This document shows, one piece after another, positions 16,580-24,512 of a stretch of 64,000 bases of DNA. The notes under the pieces are model-generated. The model was not told where the DNA came from. It saw nothing but the letters and a program-made list of their open reading frames with translations, and ran no database searches. The position numbers were made by a program, and so were the translations under genes. Position 1 is the stretch's first letter, and every line of letters begins with the position of its first letter. The stretch comes from Gemmobacter megaterium. Lineage in GTDB: Bacteria > Pseudomonadota > Alphaproteobacteria > Rhodobacterales > Rhodobacteraceae. Location: contig NZ_FTOT01000003.1 in NCBI RefSeq assembly GCF_900156815.1, forward strand, positions 124,001 to 188,000, written 5' to 3'.

Positions 16580-18199
16580 ATGGCAGAGTATGACTTCATC
16601 GTCGTCGGCGCCGGGTCGGCGGGCTGTGTGCTGGCCAATCGCCTGACCGAGGATGGCCGTCACAGCGTCCTGCTGATCGAGGCGGGGGGCAGCGACCTCA
16701 GCCCCTGGATCTGGATGCCGATCGGCTATGGCAAGACATTCTATCGCGCTTCGGTCAACTGGATGTACATGACCGAACCCAATCCCGAACTGGACGGCCG
16801 CCCGTCCTATTGGCCGCGTGGCAAGGTGATGGGCGGGTCCAGTGCGATCAATGCCATGGTCTATGTCCGTGGCCAGCCCGAGGATTTCGAGGACTGGAAG
16901 GCCATGGGCAATCCCGGCTGGGGCTGGGACGATGTGCTGCCCTGGTTTCGCAAGATGGAAACCAACGATGCCGGGGGCAGTGCCTTTCGCGGCGACAGCG
17001 GGCCGCTGCATGTGACCACGACGACATCCGGCATTCATCCGCTGTGCCGGCATTTCATTGCCGCAGGGCAAGAGCTGGGCTGGCCGCACAACCCCGATTT
17101 CAACGGCGCGCGGCAAGAGGGCGTGGGCGCCTATCAGATCACCGTCAAGGACGGGCTGCGCATGTCGGCGGCGCGGGCCTATATCCGTCCGGCGCGACAC
17201 CGCGCCAACCTGCATCTGCGGCCGAATGCGCTTGCCATGCGGGTGCTGTTCGAGGGCAGCCGCGCCATCGGCGTTGTGTATCGCCATCGCGGGCAGCAGG
17301 TGCAAGCCCGCGCCCGGCGCGAAGTGATCCTGTCAGCGGGCGCCGTCAATTCACCGCAACTGTTGCAGTTGTCGGGCGTCGGCCCGGCGGGCCTGTTGCG
17401 CGGGCTGGGCATTCCTGTGCGCCATGCGCTGGAGGGGGTGGGCCGCAATCTTCAGGATCATCTGTGCATCGACCACCTGTATCGCTCGCGCCTGCCGTCG
17501 CTGAACGAACAACTGCGGCCCTGGCATGGCAAGCTGGCGCAGGGGTTGCGCTATGTGCTGGCGCGGCGCGGCCCGCTGGCGATGGGGGTCAATCAGGCGG
17601 GCGGGTTCGTGTCCACCCGTCCGGCGGGCGGGCGGGCGAACATGCAGCTGTTCTTTTCGCCCCTCAGCTATACCAAGGCCCCGCCCGGCAAGCGGCCGCT
17701 GATGAGCCCCGATCCCTTTCCCGGCTTTCTGCTGAGCGCCCAGCCGACCCGCCCGACCAGCCGTGGCCATCTGGCGATCCGCTCGGCCGATCCTGCGCAA
17801 CCGCCCGAGATTCAGCCCAACTATCTGGCCACCGAGTCAGACCGGAAGGATCTGCTCGACGCGGCCCGCCTGTTGCGGCGTCTGGCCGCGGCCCCGGCAT
17901 TGGCAGCGATCATCGCAGAGGAATTGCGGCCCGGCGCCGGGGTGCAGGGGGACGCGGCGCTGTTCGCGGATTGCCGTGCGCGGGCGGGCACGGTGTTTCA
18001 CCCGGTCGGCACGTGCCGCATGGGGCCTGATCCGGCCTGTGACGTGGTGGACAGCCGGTTGCGTGTGCATGGCGTGGGCGGGCTGCGGGTGGTGGATGCT
18101 TCGGTCTTTCCGACGCTGACATCGGGCAACACCAATGCGCCGGTGATCATGGTGGCGGAAAAGGCGGCCGACATGATCCTGTCGGGCCCGGCGGCGTAG
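16580..18199 (+). CDS. GMC-family FAD alcohol/choline dehydrogenase
   Basis: A 539-residue glucose-methanol-choline oxidoreductase. FAD-binding motif YDFIVVGAGSAGCVLANRL at the start, then EAGGSD, GMC signature 1 (PRGKVMGGSSAINAMVYVRG), signature 2 (SAGAVNSPQLLQLSGVG) and the active-site His in TVFHPVGTCRMG, with the partner region TSGNTNAPVIMVAEKAADMI. Size and motifs match choline dehydrogenase-like enzymes, which oxidise primary alcohols and pass electrons to quinone. As the last gene of an importer/amine-oxidase operon, it likely oxidises an alcohol group of the imported compound or its product. Confidence 0.93.
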   Translation: MAEYDFIVVGAGSAGCVLANRLTEDGRHSVLLIEAGGSDLSPWIWMPIGYGKTFYRASVNWMYMTEPNPELDGRPSYWPRGKVMGGSSAINAMVYVRGQPEDFEDWKAMGNPGWGWDDVLPWFRKMETNDAGGSAFRGDSGPLHVTTTTSGIHPLCRHFIAAGQELGWPHNPDFNGARQEGVGAYQITVKDGLRMSAARAYIRPARHRANLHLRPNALAMRVLFEGSRAIGVVYRHRGQQVQARARREVILSAGAVNSPQLLQLSGVGPAGLLRGLGIPVRHALEGVGRNLQDHLCIDHLYRSRLPSLNEQLRPWHGKLAQGLRYVLARRGPLAMGVNQAGGFVSTRPAGGRANMQLFFSPLSYTKAPPGKRPLMSPDPFPGFLLSAQPTRPTSRGHLAIRSADPAQPPEIQPNYLATESDRKDLLDAARLLRRLAAAPALAAIIAEELRPGAGVQGDAALFADCRARAGTVFHPVGTCRMGPDPACDVVDSRLRVHGVGGLRVVDASVFPTLTSGNTNAPVIMVAEKAADMILSGPAA

Positions 18200-18270
18200 G
18201 CCGCCGCCCGCGACCGCGCGCCATGCCAGCCTGCGTCTTATGCAAGGCTTTCCGGCTATCTGCACCGTCC

Positions 18271-18284
18271 CTGATTCAGATCAA
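18271..18284. promoter_or_regulatory. FNR/FnrL-type box upstream of the exporter operon
   Basis: CTGAT-TCAG-ATCAA matches nine of ten defined positions of the FNR consensus TTGAT-N4-ATCAA. It lies 91 bp before the adaptor start, in a 175-bp intergenic region with no gene, and is well placed for activation under low oxygen. Inference from motif match only. Confidence 0.55.
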
Positions 18285-18374
18285 GACATGTCAGGTTTTG
18301 CCAGCATAGTCTGCATCGCATAGGATCGTCAGTCTGTTCGCCCCTTCGGACTGTTCGCGGGCTTGGAGGTTGAC

Positions 18375-19553
18375 ATGACCGATTCAGGGAAAGAGCGGCG
18401 GGCGGATCTTGCCTCGCCTGATGCCGTTGGCCCGCGCAAGGATGACGAGCGCCGCCTTCCCGTGGTGCGGCCCGCCGCGCCGACCGAAGCAGCCACGCAT
18501 GGACGGCGCGTCTGGCTTTGGGTGGCCGGGGCTGTTCTGGCCGGTGTGGCGGGGCTTTTGGTCTATTGGCAGCCTTGGGGCGGCGGCCCGGCGGTTGTCG
18601 CGACCGAGGTTGCGCGGCTTGCCCCGGTGACGCGGGTTCTGGCGGTGAACGGGCGAGTTGCCGCGCTTGGGTCCGTGGATGTGCGCGCGCTGGTCAATGG
18701 CCCGCTTGTCGCCGTGGCGGTGGCCGAAGGTGACATCGTGCGCGCCGGGGATGAACTGGCGCGGATCGACCCTGCCGCGCAGCAGGCCGTCTTGCGGCAG
18801 GCGATCGCGGGGCTGGATGCCGCCCTCGTCGCGCAGGCGCAGGCGGCTGCGACGCTGGCGCGGACCGAGGCGCTGGGGGCGAATGTCGCGCGTACCGCCC
18901 TCGACAGCGCGACCAGCGCGGCGCAATCCGCGGCGCAAGATGTCGCGCGGGCCCGCGCGCTGGTCGATCAGGCGCAGATCCAGCTTGGCCATTTCACAAT
19001 TCGCGCCCCGATCTCGGGCACGGTTCTGGCGTTGAACGTGGACCCCGGCCAGATCGTCGATCCGCCGGTCGTGCTGCTGACGCTTGCAGATCTGAGCCGC
19101 CTTGTCGTCGAAACCGATGTGGACGAGGCCTATGCCACCCAGATCCGCCCCGGATTGCCGGCCGTTCTGCAACTGGCGGGCGAGGCGGTCGCGCGGGATG
19201 GACAGGTGCGGTTCGTGTCGCAGCGTGTCGATGCGGCAACCGGGGGGCTGTCGGTGCAGCTTGGGTTTTCCGCCGATGTGACCGCGCCCGTCGGCCTGAC
19301 CGTGACCGCGAATATCATTGTGGATCAGCGGGCCGCCGCGCTTACGGTACCGCGTAGCGCCGTCGTCAGAGGACAGGCCGAAGCGACGGTTTTCGTTGTT
19401 GCGGCAGGGGTCGCCGAAAGCCGCGCGGTGACAGTCATCGACTGGCCCGCCGCGCGGTTGATCGTGACCGATGGGCTGGCGCCGGGCGATATCGTGATCG
19501 CTGACGCAACGGGCATTCGCGCCGGGCAGGCCGTTCGGGTGGGGCAGCCCTGA
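18375..19553 (+). CDS. Periplasmic adaptor (HlyD/DevB-like) of an ABC exporter
   Basis: A 392-residue membrane-fusion protein linking an inner-membrane ABC exporter to the outer membrane. A charged cytoplasmic N-terminus of about 45 residues precedes one transmembrane helix (VWLWVAGAVLAGVAGLLVYW). Then come the barrel-sandwich half RVAALGSVDVRALVNGPLVAVAVAEGDIV, an Ala/Gln-rich helical hairpin (about residues 135-205), and FTIRAPISGTVLALNVDPGQIV. ATG 18375 has GGAGG five bases upstream; the TTG at 18363 is an unneeded extension. Order adaptor-permease-ATPase is that of cyanobacterial DevBCA rather than MacAB. Confidence 0.88.
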   Translation: MTDSGKERRADLASPDAVGPRKDDERRLPVVRPAAPTEAATHGRRVWLWVAGAVLAGVAGLLVYWQPWGGGPAVVATEVARLAPVTRVLAVNGRVAALGSVDVRALVNGPLVAVAVAEGDIVRAGDELARIDPAAQQAVLRQAIAGLDAALVAQAQAAATLARTEALGANVARTALDSATSAAQSAAQDVARARALVDQAQIQLGHFTIRAPISGTVLALNVDPGQIVDPPVVLLTLADLSRLVVETDVDEAYATQIRPGLPAVLQLAGEAVARDGQVRFVSQRVDAATGGLSVQLGFSADVTAPVGLTVTANIIVDQRAAALTVPRSAVVRGQAEATVFVVAAGVAESRAVTVIDWPAARLIVTDGLAPGDIVIADATGIRAGQAVRVGQP

Positions 19554-20758
19554 TGCTGTATGCGCTGAAAATCGCCCTGCGCTATCTTTCCGCCAACAAG
19601 GCGCAGACCGCGCTGCTGGTGTCCGGCGTGGCGGTGGGGGTTTTCATCTTTATCTTCATGTCGGCGCTGATCGGGGGATTGGCCGAGTTCATCCTGGCGC
19701 GCACGGTGGGTGATATCAGCCATGTGACGATCAAGGCCGAGGACCGCGACCCTGCCATTCTGATCGCAGCGGATGGTCATATTCTGGCCGTGACCGAGCG
19801 GGGCCGCGCGCGCACCGCGACCCTGGCCGAAGCCGCGACCTTTGTGCCCCTGATCGAAGCCGTTCCCGGCGTGACGGCTGTCTCGCCGCAGGTTGGCGGT
19901 GCGGGGTTCCTGATGCGCGGTGCGCAGGTGGCGCAGGTGTCTGTGACCGGGCTGGAACCGGGGCGGGAATCCGCGATCCTGAATCTGGACGGCTATATCG
20001 TCGAAGGCGCGGCGCGGCTGGGATCGGGGACGGTGGTGCTGGGCCGGCGGTTGACGGATGACCTGTCGCTGCGGTTGGGCCAGACGGTGCGGCTGCAATC
20101 CTCGGGCGGGGTGTCGATGGTGCTGACGCTGAGCGGGATCTTCGACACCGGCAACGGCATGATCGACGCCAGCACCGCCTTTGTCGCGCTGCCCACCGCG
20201 CGCACGTTGTTCGCGCTGCCCCAGGGGGTGACGCGGATTGAAATCAAACTGGCCGATCTGAACGCCGCCGATGCCACCGCGCTGCGCATCCGCGCCTTGA
20301 CCGGCCTTGATGCCGTGCCCTGGACCGATGGAGCAGAGCAGTTGATGGAGGCGTTGAACGCACAGGCGCAGACCGGGTATTTCCTGAAGGGCTTTGCCCT
20401 GATCACCATCGTGATCGGGGTTGCCTCGGCGCTGTTGCTGTCCACCTATCGCCGCCGCCCGGAAATCGGGATCATGCGGGCGATGGGAGCGGGGCGCGGA
20501 TTCGTGATCTTTGTCTTTGTGACCCAGGGCGCTTTGGTCGGGTTGATGGGCGGCGTCGCGGGTGCGGTGCTTGGGTATCTTGCACTGCTGCCGTTTCCGC
20601 CGCGTGACGACTTCCGGGTCGGCACCCTGCCGATGGACATCACCCAGGGGTCTTACGGGCTGGCGATCACCCTGACGGTGATCGGGGCGGTCCTGGCCTC
20701 GATCCTGCCGGCGCGGGCGGCGGCAAGGGTCGATCCTGTCACGGCGATCGGGCAATGA
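19553..20758 (+). CDS. FtsX-like ABC exporter permease (DevC/MacB-type)
   Basis: A 401-residue permease with the FtsX/MacB layout: one N-terminal helix (TALLVSGVAVGVFIFIFMSALIGGL), a large periplasmic domain of about 230 residues, then three helices at the C-terminus (GFALITIVIGVASALLLSTYRRR, FVTQGALVGLMGGVAGAVLGYLALL and the final ALTVIGAVLASILPARAAARVDPVTAIGQ). The RRRPEIGIMRAMGAG loop and PARAAARVDPVTAI tail are hallmarks of the family. Start and adaptor stop overlap by one base; the ATPase start overlaps its end by four (ATGA). Confidence 0.9.
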   Translation: MLYALKIALRYLSANKAQTALLVSGVAVGVFIFIFMSALIGGLAEFILARTVGDISHVTIKAEDRDPAILIAADGHILAVTERGRARTATLAEAATFVPLIEAVPGVTAVSPQVGGAGFLMRGAQVAQVSVTGLEPGRESAILNLDGYIVEGAARLGSGTVVLGRRLTDDLSLRLGQTVRLQSSGGVSMVLTLSGIFDTGNGMIDASTAFVALPTARTLFALPQGVTRIEIKLADLNAADATALRIRALTGLDAVPWTDGAEQLMEALNAQAQTGYFLKGFALITIVIGVASALLLSTYRRRPEIGIMRAMGAGRGFVIFVFVTQGALVGLMGGVAGAVLGYLALLPFPPRDDFRVGTLPMDITQGSYGLAITLTVIGAVLASILPARAAARVDPVTAIGQ

Positions 20759-21432
20759 GTGCGTTGGTGCAGGTGCAGGATCTGGTCAAGACCTTTGGCC
20801 AGGGCGAGGCCGCGACCCATGTGCTGCGCGGCCTGTCCCTGACATTGCAGGCAGGCGAAATGGCGGCGCTGCTTGGCCCGTCCGGGTCGGGCAAAAGCAC
20901 GTTGCTGACCATCCTTGGCACGCTGATGAAACCGACATCGGGCAGCCATGTCATGCTGGGGCAGGATCTGGTGGCGGCCGATGACACGGCGCTGACGACA
21001 TTCCGCAACCTGCACATCGGCTTTGTGTTCCAGTTCCACAACCTGCTGCCGGATTTCACGGCGCTGGAGAATGTGGTCTTTCCCACGGCGGTGCGCGAAG
21101 GGCGCGAAACCCCCGCCGCCCGCGCGCGGGGGCGCGAGTTGCTGACGCGCATGGGGCTGGGCGCGCGGATCGACTTTCCTTCGGCCAATCTGTCAGGTGG
21201 ACAGAAACAGCGCGTGGCCGTGGCGCGGGCGCTGATGAACCGCCCCGAACTGGTGCTGGCGGATGAGCCGACCGGCAATCTGGACCGCGCCTCTGCCATG
21301 CAGGTGATGGAACTGATTGCCGAGATCAACCGGGACGAGGGCACGACCTTTCTGATCTCCACGCATGACGAAAAGATCGCAGCCTCTTGCCGTCGGCAGA
21401 TCGTGGTGGGGGATGGCGTCGTGACAGGTTGA
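20755..21432 (+). CDS. ABC exporter ATP-binding protein (DevA/LolD/MacB-type)
   Basis: A 225-residue single-domain ATPase for the exporter. Walker A LGPSGSGKSTLLTILG, signature LSGGQKQRVAVARAL, Walker B LVLADEPTGNLD and the switch His STHDEKIAA are all present, with the family-specific FVFQFHNLLPDFTALENV. Starts within the permease stop (ATGA overlap). The three genes form a complete type VII ABC system except for an outer-membrane channel, which is not nearby. Cargo unknown; DevBCA moves glycolipids and MacAB moves macrolides and peptides. Confidence 0.92.
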   Translation: MSALVQVQDLVKTFGQGEAATHVLRGLSLTLQAGEMAALLGPSGSGKSTLLTILGTLMKPTSGSHVMLGQDLVAADDTALTTFRNLHIGFVFQFHNLLPDFTALENVVFPTAVREGRETPAARARGRELLTRMGLGARIDFPSANLSGGQKQRVAVARALMNRPELVLADEPTGNLDRASAMQVMELIAEINRDEGTTFLISTHDEKIAASCRRQIVVGDGVVTG

Positions 21433-21507
21433 CGGGACAGGGTGGGTTTACGGGCTTTCATGCCGCCCTGACCCTCGGTAAACTGTCACCTTTCCTTGGT
21501 GCAACGC

Positions 21508-22077
21508 ATGATTGTGACTCCCAAACTCTATCTGCTAGGCGCGTCCTGCTCGGGCGTATCGACGCTGGGTGCGGTGTTGTCCAGGCGGCTCAATGTGCCG
21601 CAGATTGACGTCGATGATTTCTACTGGATGCCAACAGATCCGCCATTCAGCGAGAAACGCGATCCCGAAGACCGCATCCGACTGATCAGGGAGCGTCAGC
21701 AGATGGCAGAGGGCTGGGTTCTGACCGGCTCGTTCATCGGATGGGGCGACGCCCTGATCCAGAATGTGGATCTGATCGCCTTTCTCTATACGGCGGCGCC
21801 AATCCGCCTCGAACGTCTGGACCAGCGCGAAGCGCGCCGACATGGAGGGCGGATTCTGCCGGGTGGAGATATGCATCAGGCGCATCTGGCGTTTCGTGAC
21901 TGGGCGTCGCGCTATGATGCCCCCCTGTTCGGCGGGCGCAGCCTTGTGCAGCATGAGCGATGGCTCAAGGCGCAAACTTCGCCCGTTCTTCGTCTTGATG
22001 GTGCGCGCGCGGCCATGGCGCTGGCAGAGCAGGTCGAAGATGCGATTTCCCGTCCCGATGCGGTGCGCGGCAACTGA
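21508..22077 (+). CDS. P-loop adenylate kinase-like protein
   Basis: A 189-residue nucleotide-binding protein. The P-loop reads LLGASCSGVSTLGAVL: the usual Walker lysine is replaced, as in a family of small kinase-like proteins with GASGSGTTT-type loops. After it come QIDVDDFYWMPTDPPF, WVLTGSFIGWGDALI and LDQREARRHGGRILPGGDM, also seen in that family. ATG 21508 is chosen over TTG 21496; its ribosome site is weak. It follows the exporter ATPase by 75 bp on the same strand and ends at a shared terminator with the convergent acetyltransferase gene. Function unknown. Confidence 0.75.
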   Translation: MIVTPKLYLLGASCSGVSTLGAVLSRRLNVPQIDVDDFYWMPTDPPFSEKRDPEDRIRLIRERQQMAEGWVLTGSFIGWGDALIQNVDLIAFLYTAAPIRLERLDQREARRHGGRILPGGDMHQAHLAFRDWASRYDAPLFGGRSLVQHERWLKAQTSPVLRLDGARAAMALAEQVEDAISRPDAVRGN

Positions 22078-22089
22078 TGTGACGGCCAT

Positions 22090-22116
22090 GGCCGGGCAGG
22101 AAAACCCCGCCCGGCC
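22090..22116. terminator. Bidirectional terminator-like hairpin
   Basis: GGCCGGGC (22090-22097) and GCCCGGCC (22109-22116) give perfect 8-bp arms with an 11-base loop that contains an A-tract. It sits in the 45-bp gap between two convergent genes, as expected of a shared terminator. Confidence 0.55.
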
Positions 22117-22122
22117 CGCCGC

Positions 22123-22575
22123 TCAGGCTTTCAACTGCAACGCTGCATTCGGGTAGGGAAAGCCGAAATCGTCCACGTTGCGGCGCGACCGCTCTATGAA
22201 GCCGAGAGCGGCGTAGAAACGCACAGCCTGTTCGTTCTGGGTGTAGACCTCCAGCGCAAGTTCACCCTTGAGCGTCAGGGCATGTGCGATGAGCTTGCGT
22301 CCGATGCCCAGCCCCTGATGGTCTGGCGCGATGAAGAGGCCGCCGATGAACCTGTTCATCAGGCTGATGAAGCCGAGGGGTTCGCCCCTCCAGCAGGCAA
22401 CCCAGGTTTCGGCTTTCGGCAGGTACTCCTGTTCTATCAACTGGCGTTGTTCCACGAGCCTCGGCTCGCCAATGAACGGATGCGCCTTGAGGGACGCGTG
22501 AAACCAGATCTCTGACAGTTTTTGGATATCCGTTGCCACATCAATGGGCCGGATCGCTACGTCTTGGTTCTCCAT
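22123..22575 (-). CDS. GNAT-family N-acetyltransferase
   Basis: A 150-residue acetyl-CoA-dependent acetyltransferase. The acetyl-CoA loop is APDHQGLGIGRKLIAHAL, preceded by the beta-strand FISLMNRFIGGLFI and followed by LEVYTQNEQAVRFYAALGFIERSRR, a typical GNAT motif A/B order. Start ATG 22575 has GGAG upstream; eight further codons to 22599 are judged untranslated. Convergent to the P-loop gene. A 19-bp palindrome lies 30 bp upstream of its start. Substrate not predictable; small GNATs of this kind often modify amino groups of antibiotics or protein N-termini. Confidence 0.85.
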   Translation of the reverse strand: MENQDVAIRPIDVATDIQKLSEIWFHASLKAHPFIGEPRLVEQRQLIEQEYLPKAETWVACWRGEPLGFISLMNRFIGGLFIAPDHQGLGIGRKLIAHALTLKGELALEVYTQNEQAVRFYAALGFIERSRRNVDDFGFPYPNAALQLKA

Positions 22576-22605
22576 GAGAACTCCACGGGAATCATACAAA
22601 AAGGA

Positions 22606-22624
22606 TCGGCAAGCAGCTTGCCGA
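22606..22624. repeat. 19-bp palindrome upstream of the acetyltransferase gene
   Basis: TCGGCAAGC-A-GCTTGCCGA is a perfect inverted repeat with a single central base, 31 bp upstream of the acetyltransferase start. It could be an operator for that gene or a hairpin; which one cannot be told from sequence. Confidence 0.45.
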
Positions 22625-22659
22625 GCGATGCCGCTCTCTGCGGTTCAATCGAAACCTCT

Positions 22660-22701
22660 GTGCATAAATCTCCGTCTGTTGTGCATAAATCTCCGTCTGT
22701 G
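22660..22701. repeat. Two-copy 21-bp tandem repeat
   Basis: The unit beginning GTGCATAAATCTCCGTCTGT occurs at 22660-22680 and again at 22681-22701, identical except for the final base (T then G). No third copy is adjacent. It lies in non-coding sequence. Confidence 0.85.
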
Positions 22702-23279
22702 AGCAGGCCAAGGCTAGGTCATGCGCCCACGATGGTCAATGACCGCAAGAGGATTGGCCCCCGTCCCTGTTGTACGTCGCCTGTGCCGCTCTGGCGGGCA
22801 GGATTGCGCGCTTGGCCTTGGTCGCATGGGCAGGAGTCCTTCGGAATATTCATGCAGTGAAGGCATTCAAGGGTCTATGTGTGCAATATCTGGTTATTTC
22901 GCGAATTACAAGAGAACCATTTCCGAAGGTTTCTGTAGTCCTTGCGACAAGGCGCGCAAGATGGGTCGCCATAGCTGTCGGGCTAGGTTGACCCATTGAA
23001 AAGAAACGAAAATTGTACATGCGATGTTGCGGCACGGCCTATTGCATCCGTTTTCAAACGACCGATTATGTGAGATGTATTAAATTGCATTCCGCGTGGT
23101 TTCGCGCGTCTGGCCGGGGTCGAAACGTATTGGGGCCGTCGCGCCCAAACAGTGACGCCTCGAACAGTCGGGTTGCGCGCCCTGCCCACCGAAATCGGGC
23201 TGAGCGGCCGTCAACTTTTCCGGATGCGCTTGACGGATATACCACCCAGTCATACCATGAGCCCGAAGGGAGCGTCTGC

Positions 23280-23552
23280 ATGACCGTCAAATCCTCGATC
23301 TCGCTGAGCGACGAACACCACGCCTTTGCCCGCGCGCAGGTGCAGGACGGGCGTTTTGCGTCGGTCAGTGCCGTTGTGCAGCACGGGCTGGATCTGCTGC
23401 GCCAGAAATCCGAGGATGAACGGCTGGAACGGGCCGCTCTGACGGCATTGCTGGAGGCAAGGGTCGGCGGTCCGTTCGTCTCTGCCGATGAGATGCGCCA
23501 ACGCATCGGCGCCCTGGCCGCAGCCCGGCACCGCGACACCGCTGCGGAATGA
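23280..23552 (+). CDS. parD: ParD-family antitoxin
   Basis: A 90-residue antitoxin of a type II toxin-antitoxin pair. The N-terminal ribbon-helix-helix DNA-binding part (VKSSISLSDEHHAFARAQVQDGRFASVSAVVQHGLDLLRQ) and an acidic/Arg-rich C-terminal tail that would wrap the toxin are visible. ATG 23280 follows GAAGGGAG; the open frame extends 5' to 23013 but has no supporting features. The toxin gene starts inside its stop codon (ATGA overlap). ParD normally represses its own operon, so the operator is expected in the 200 bp upstream. Confidence 0.92.
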   Translation: MTVKSSISLSDEHHAFARAQVQDGRFASVSAVVQHGLDLLRQKSEDERLERAALTALLEARVGGPFVSADEMRQRIGALAAARHRDTAAE

Positions 23553-23908
23553 CATGGCGTGTCGAATTTGCTGCGGCGGCAGAACACGACTTTGCCCTGA
23601 TCCTTGATCATCTGATCGACAGCTACATCGCCTTTGGCGACAGCCCGGCAGAGGCGACAGAGCGGGGCGGCCAGCGGTTGCTTGCCATCCTGCAGGAGTC
23701 GCATCGCATTGCGACCGCGCCACATCGCGGCAGCCGGCGGGACGATATGTTGCCGGGCCTGCGGCATCTGGCACTTGGCAAGGCGACATTCTGGTTCACC
23801 GTCGATGATGCGGCAGGTGTCGTCAGGGTGCTGGCGGTCTTTTTCGGGGCGCAGGATCAGCAACGACGGATGCTGATCCGTCTGCTTGGGCGCCACGACG
23901 AGGGCTGA
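23549..23908 (+). CDS. parE: ParE/RelE-family toxin
   Basis: A 119-residue toxin, slightly long for the family. The order is as expected: VEFAAAAEHDFALILDHLIDSY, then a helical stretch, then the basic HRGSRRDDMLPGLRHLALGKATFWFTVDDAAGVVRVLAVFF core typical of ParE. ParE toxins inhibit DNA gyrase, while RelE relatives cleave mRNA on the ribosome; sequence favours ParE because of the partner antitoxin. The pair sits at the edge of a genomic segment with broken genes and may stabilise it. Confidence 0.9.
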   Translation: MTWRVEFAAAAEHDFALILDHLIDSYIAFGDSPAEATERGGQRLLAILQESHRIATAPHRGSRRDDMLPGLRHLALGKATFWFTVDDAAGVVRVLAVFFGAQDQQRRMLIRLLGRHDEG

Positions 23909-24263
23909 TCCGCACCGGACCGGCTGCCTTTGCCGCGGTTGCGTGCGGGTCTGAAGGGTTCGGGGATATCCCTGGGCGTTCCGCTTTGTATCAACGGCCC
24001 ATCGCCCACCGCCCCGGTCCATGACCGGGCGCAAAGCTGCGATTGGTGTGCGAGGCATAACGATGCCCGAGGCGCGCGCCGGTGATACGCGCTGCGATTT
24101 CCGTTTCGGCACACTCTTTGGTGCTGTGCCGAACTGGGTGGCAAACCGGGCGTGAATTTCATGGTTTCGTGCGCGCCCGGCGGGTTTCGCCTTGAAATTG
24201 CTCTGGGGTCTATGGCCAACAGTTGCAGCTTGCAAAAGCTGACGCATGGCACCGGAGAGCGCA
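23909..24263. other. Intergenic region before the hydrolase/biosynthesis operon
   Basis: No gene seen in 355 bp. It contains two inverted repeats: CCCGGTC-CAT-GACCGGG at 24013-24029 and a 9-bp-arm repeat at 24105-24133. The promoter of the large downstream operon probably lies here, but no clear -35/-10 pair stands out. Confidence 0.5.
24105..24133. promoter_or_regulatory. 9-bp-arm inverted repeat upstream of the biosynthetic operon
   Basis: TTCGGCACA (24105-24113) and TGTGCCGAA (24125-24133) are perfect arms with an 11-base spacer, about 130 bp upstream of the first operon gene. The spacing and symmetry suit a dimeric regulator; no T-run follows, so a terminator is less likely. Confidence 0.45.
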
Positions 24264-24503
24264 ATGGCCGAGCCCGAAACGCTGGTGACTGTCCGCGAAC
24301 CCGGCGCTGCGCCAGTGGTCGGACCCTTGCAGCACTATCTGCATGGTGTGCGAACGGCATTGGCCGCAGGACAGCTTGCCCAGGCGCGCGCTGCGCTGGA
24401 CGATCCGGCAGACCGGGCCTGGCAGAACCTTCCGGTCGTCCGCATGGCGCGGGCAAGGCTTCTGCTGGCCGAGGGACGGACCGCCGAGGCCGAGGCAGAG
24501 TGA
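24264..24503 (+). pseudogene. N-terminal fragment of the TPR/hydrolase gene, ended by in-frame TGA
   Basis: Seventy-nine codons (MAEPETLVTVREPGAAPVV...) with a GGAG ribosome site, ending at a TGA at 24501-24503. The reading frame continues without shift into the next open frame (CGG TCC TTG ATG GCG...), and the translation across the stop, LLAEGRTAEAEAE then RSLMAAAPDGPVG, is a continuous helical-repeat pattern. This suggests one original gene of about 548 codons cut by a nonsense change (for example CGA to TGA) or a base error. It starts the operon that runs to 33040. Confidence 0.7.
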
Positions 24504-24512
24504 CGGTCCTTG

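Larger units (their letters stand above)
22576..23279. other. Gene-poor 0.7-kb stretch, visibly AT-richer than surroundings
   Basis: No convincing gene is seen in either direction. The short frames here have no ribosome site and low-complexity or Arg-rich translations. The stretch from about 22850 to 23100 is plainly richer in A and T than the rest of the window, and it contains a tandem repeat and a palindrome listed separately. This could be a remnant of a transferred element or the regulatory region of the downstream toxin-antitoxin pair. Confidence 0.6.

Noticed and set aside
22660-22701. CRISPR array
   Set aside because: Only two direct, adjacent copies with no spacers and no cas genes anywhere in the window.
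22522-22860. Short + strand frame containing VHKSPSV twice
   Set aside because: The repeated peptide only reflects the 21-bp DNA repeat; there is no ribosome site and it overlaps the start of the acetyltransferase gene.
24501-24503. Selenocysteine codon at the in-frame TGA
   Set aside because: There is no redox-active site context, the position falls inside an Ala/Glu-rich helical repeat, and no SECIS-like hairpin was recognised just after it.
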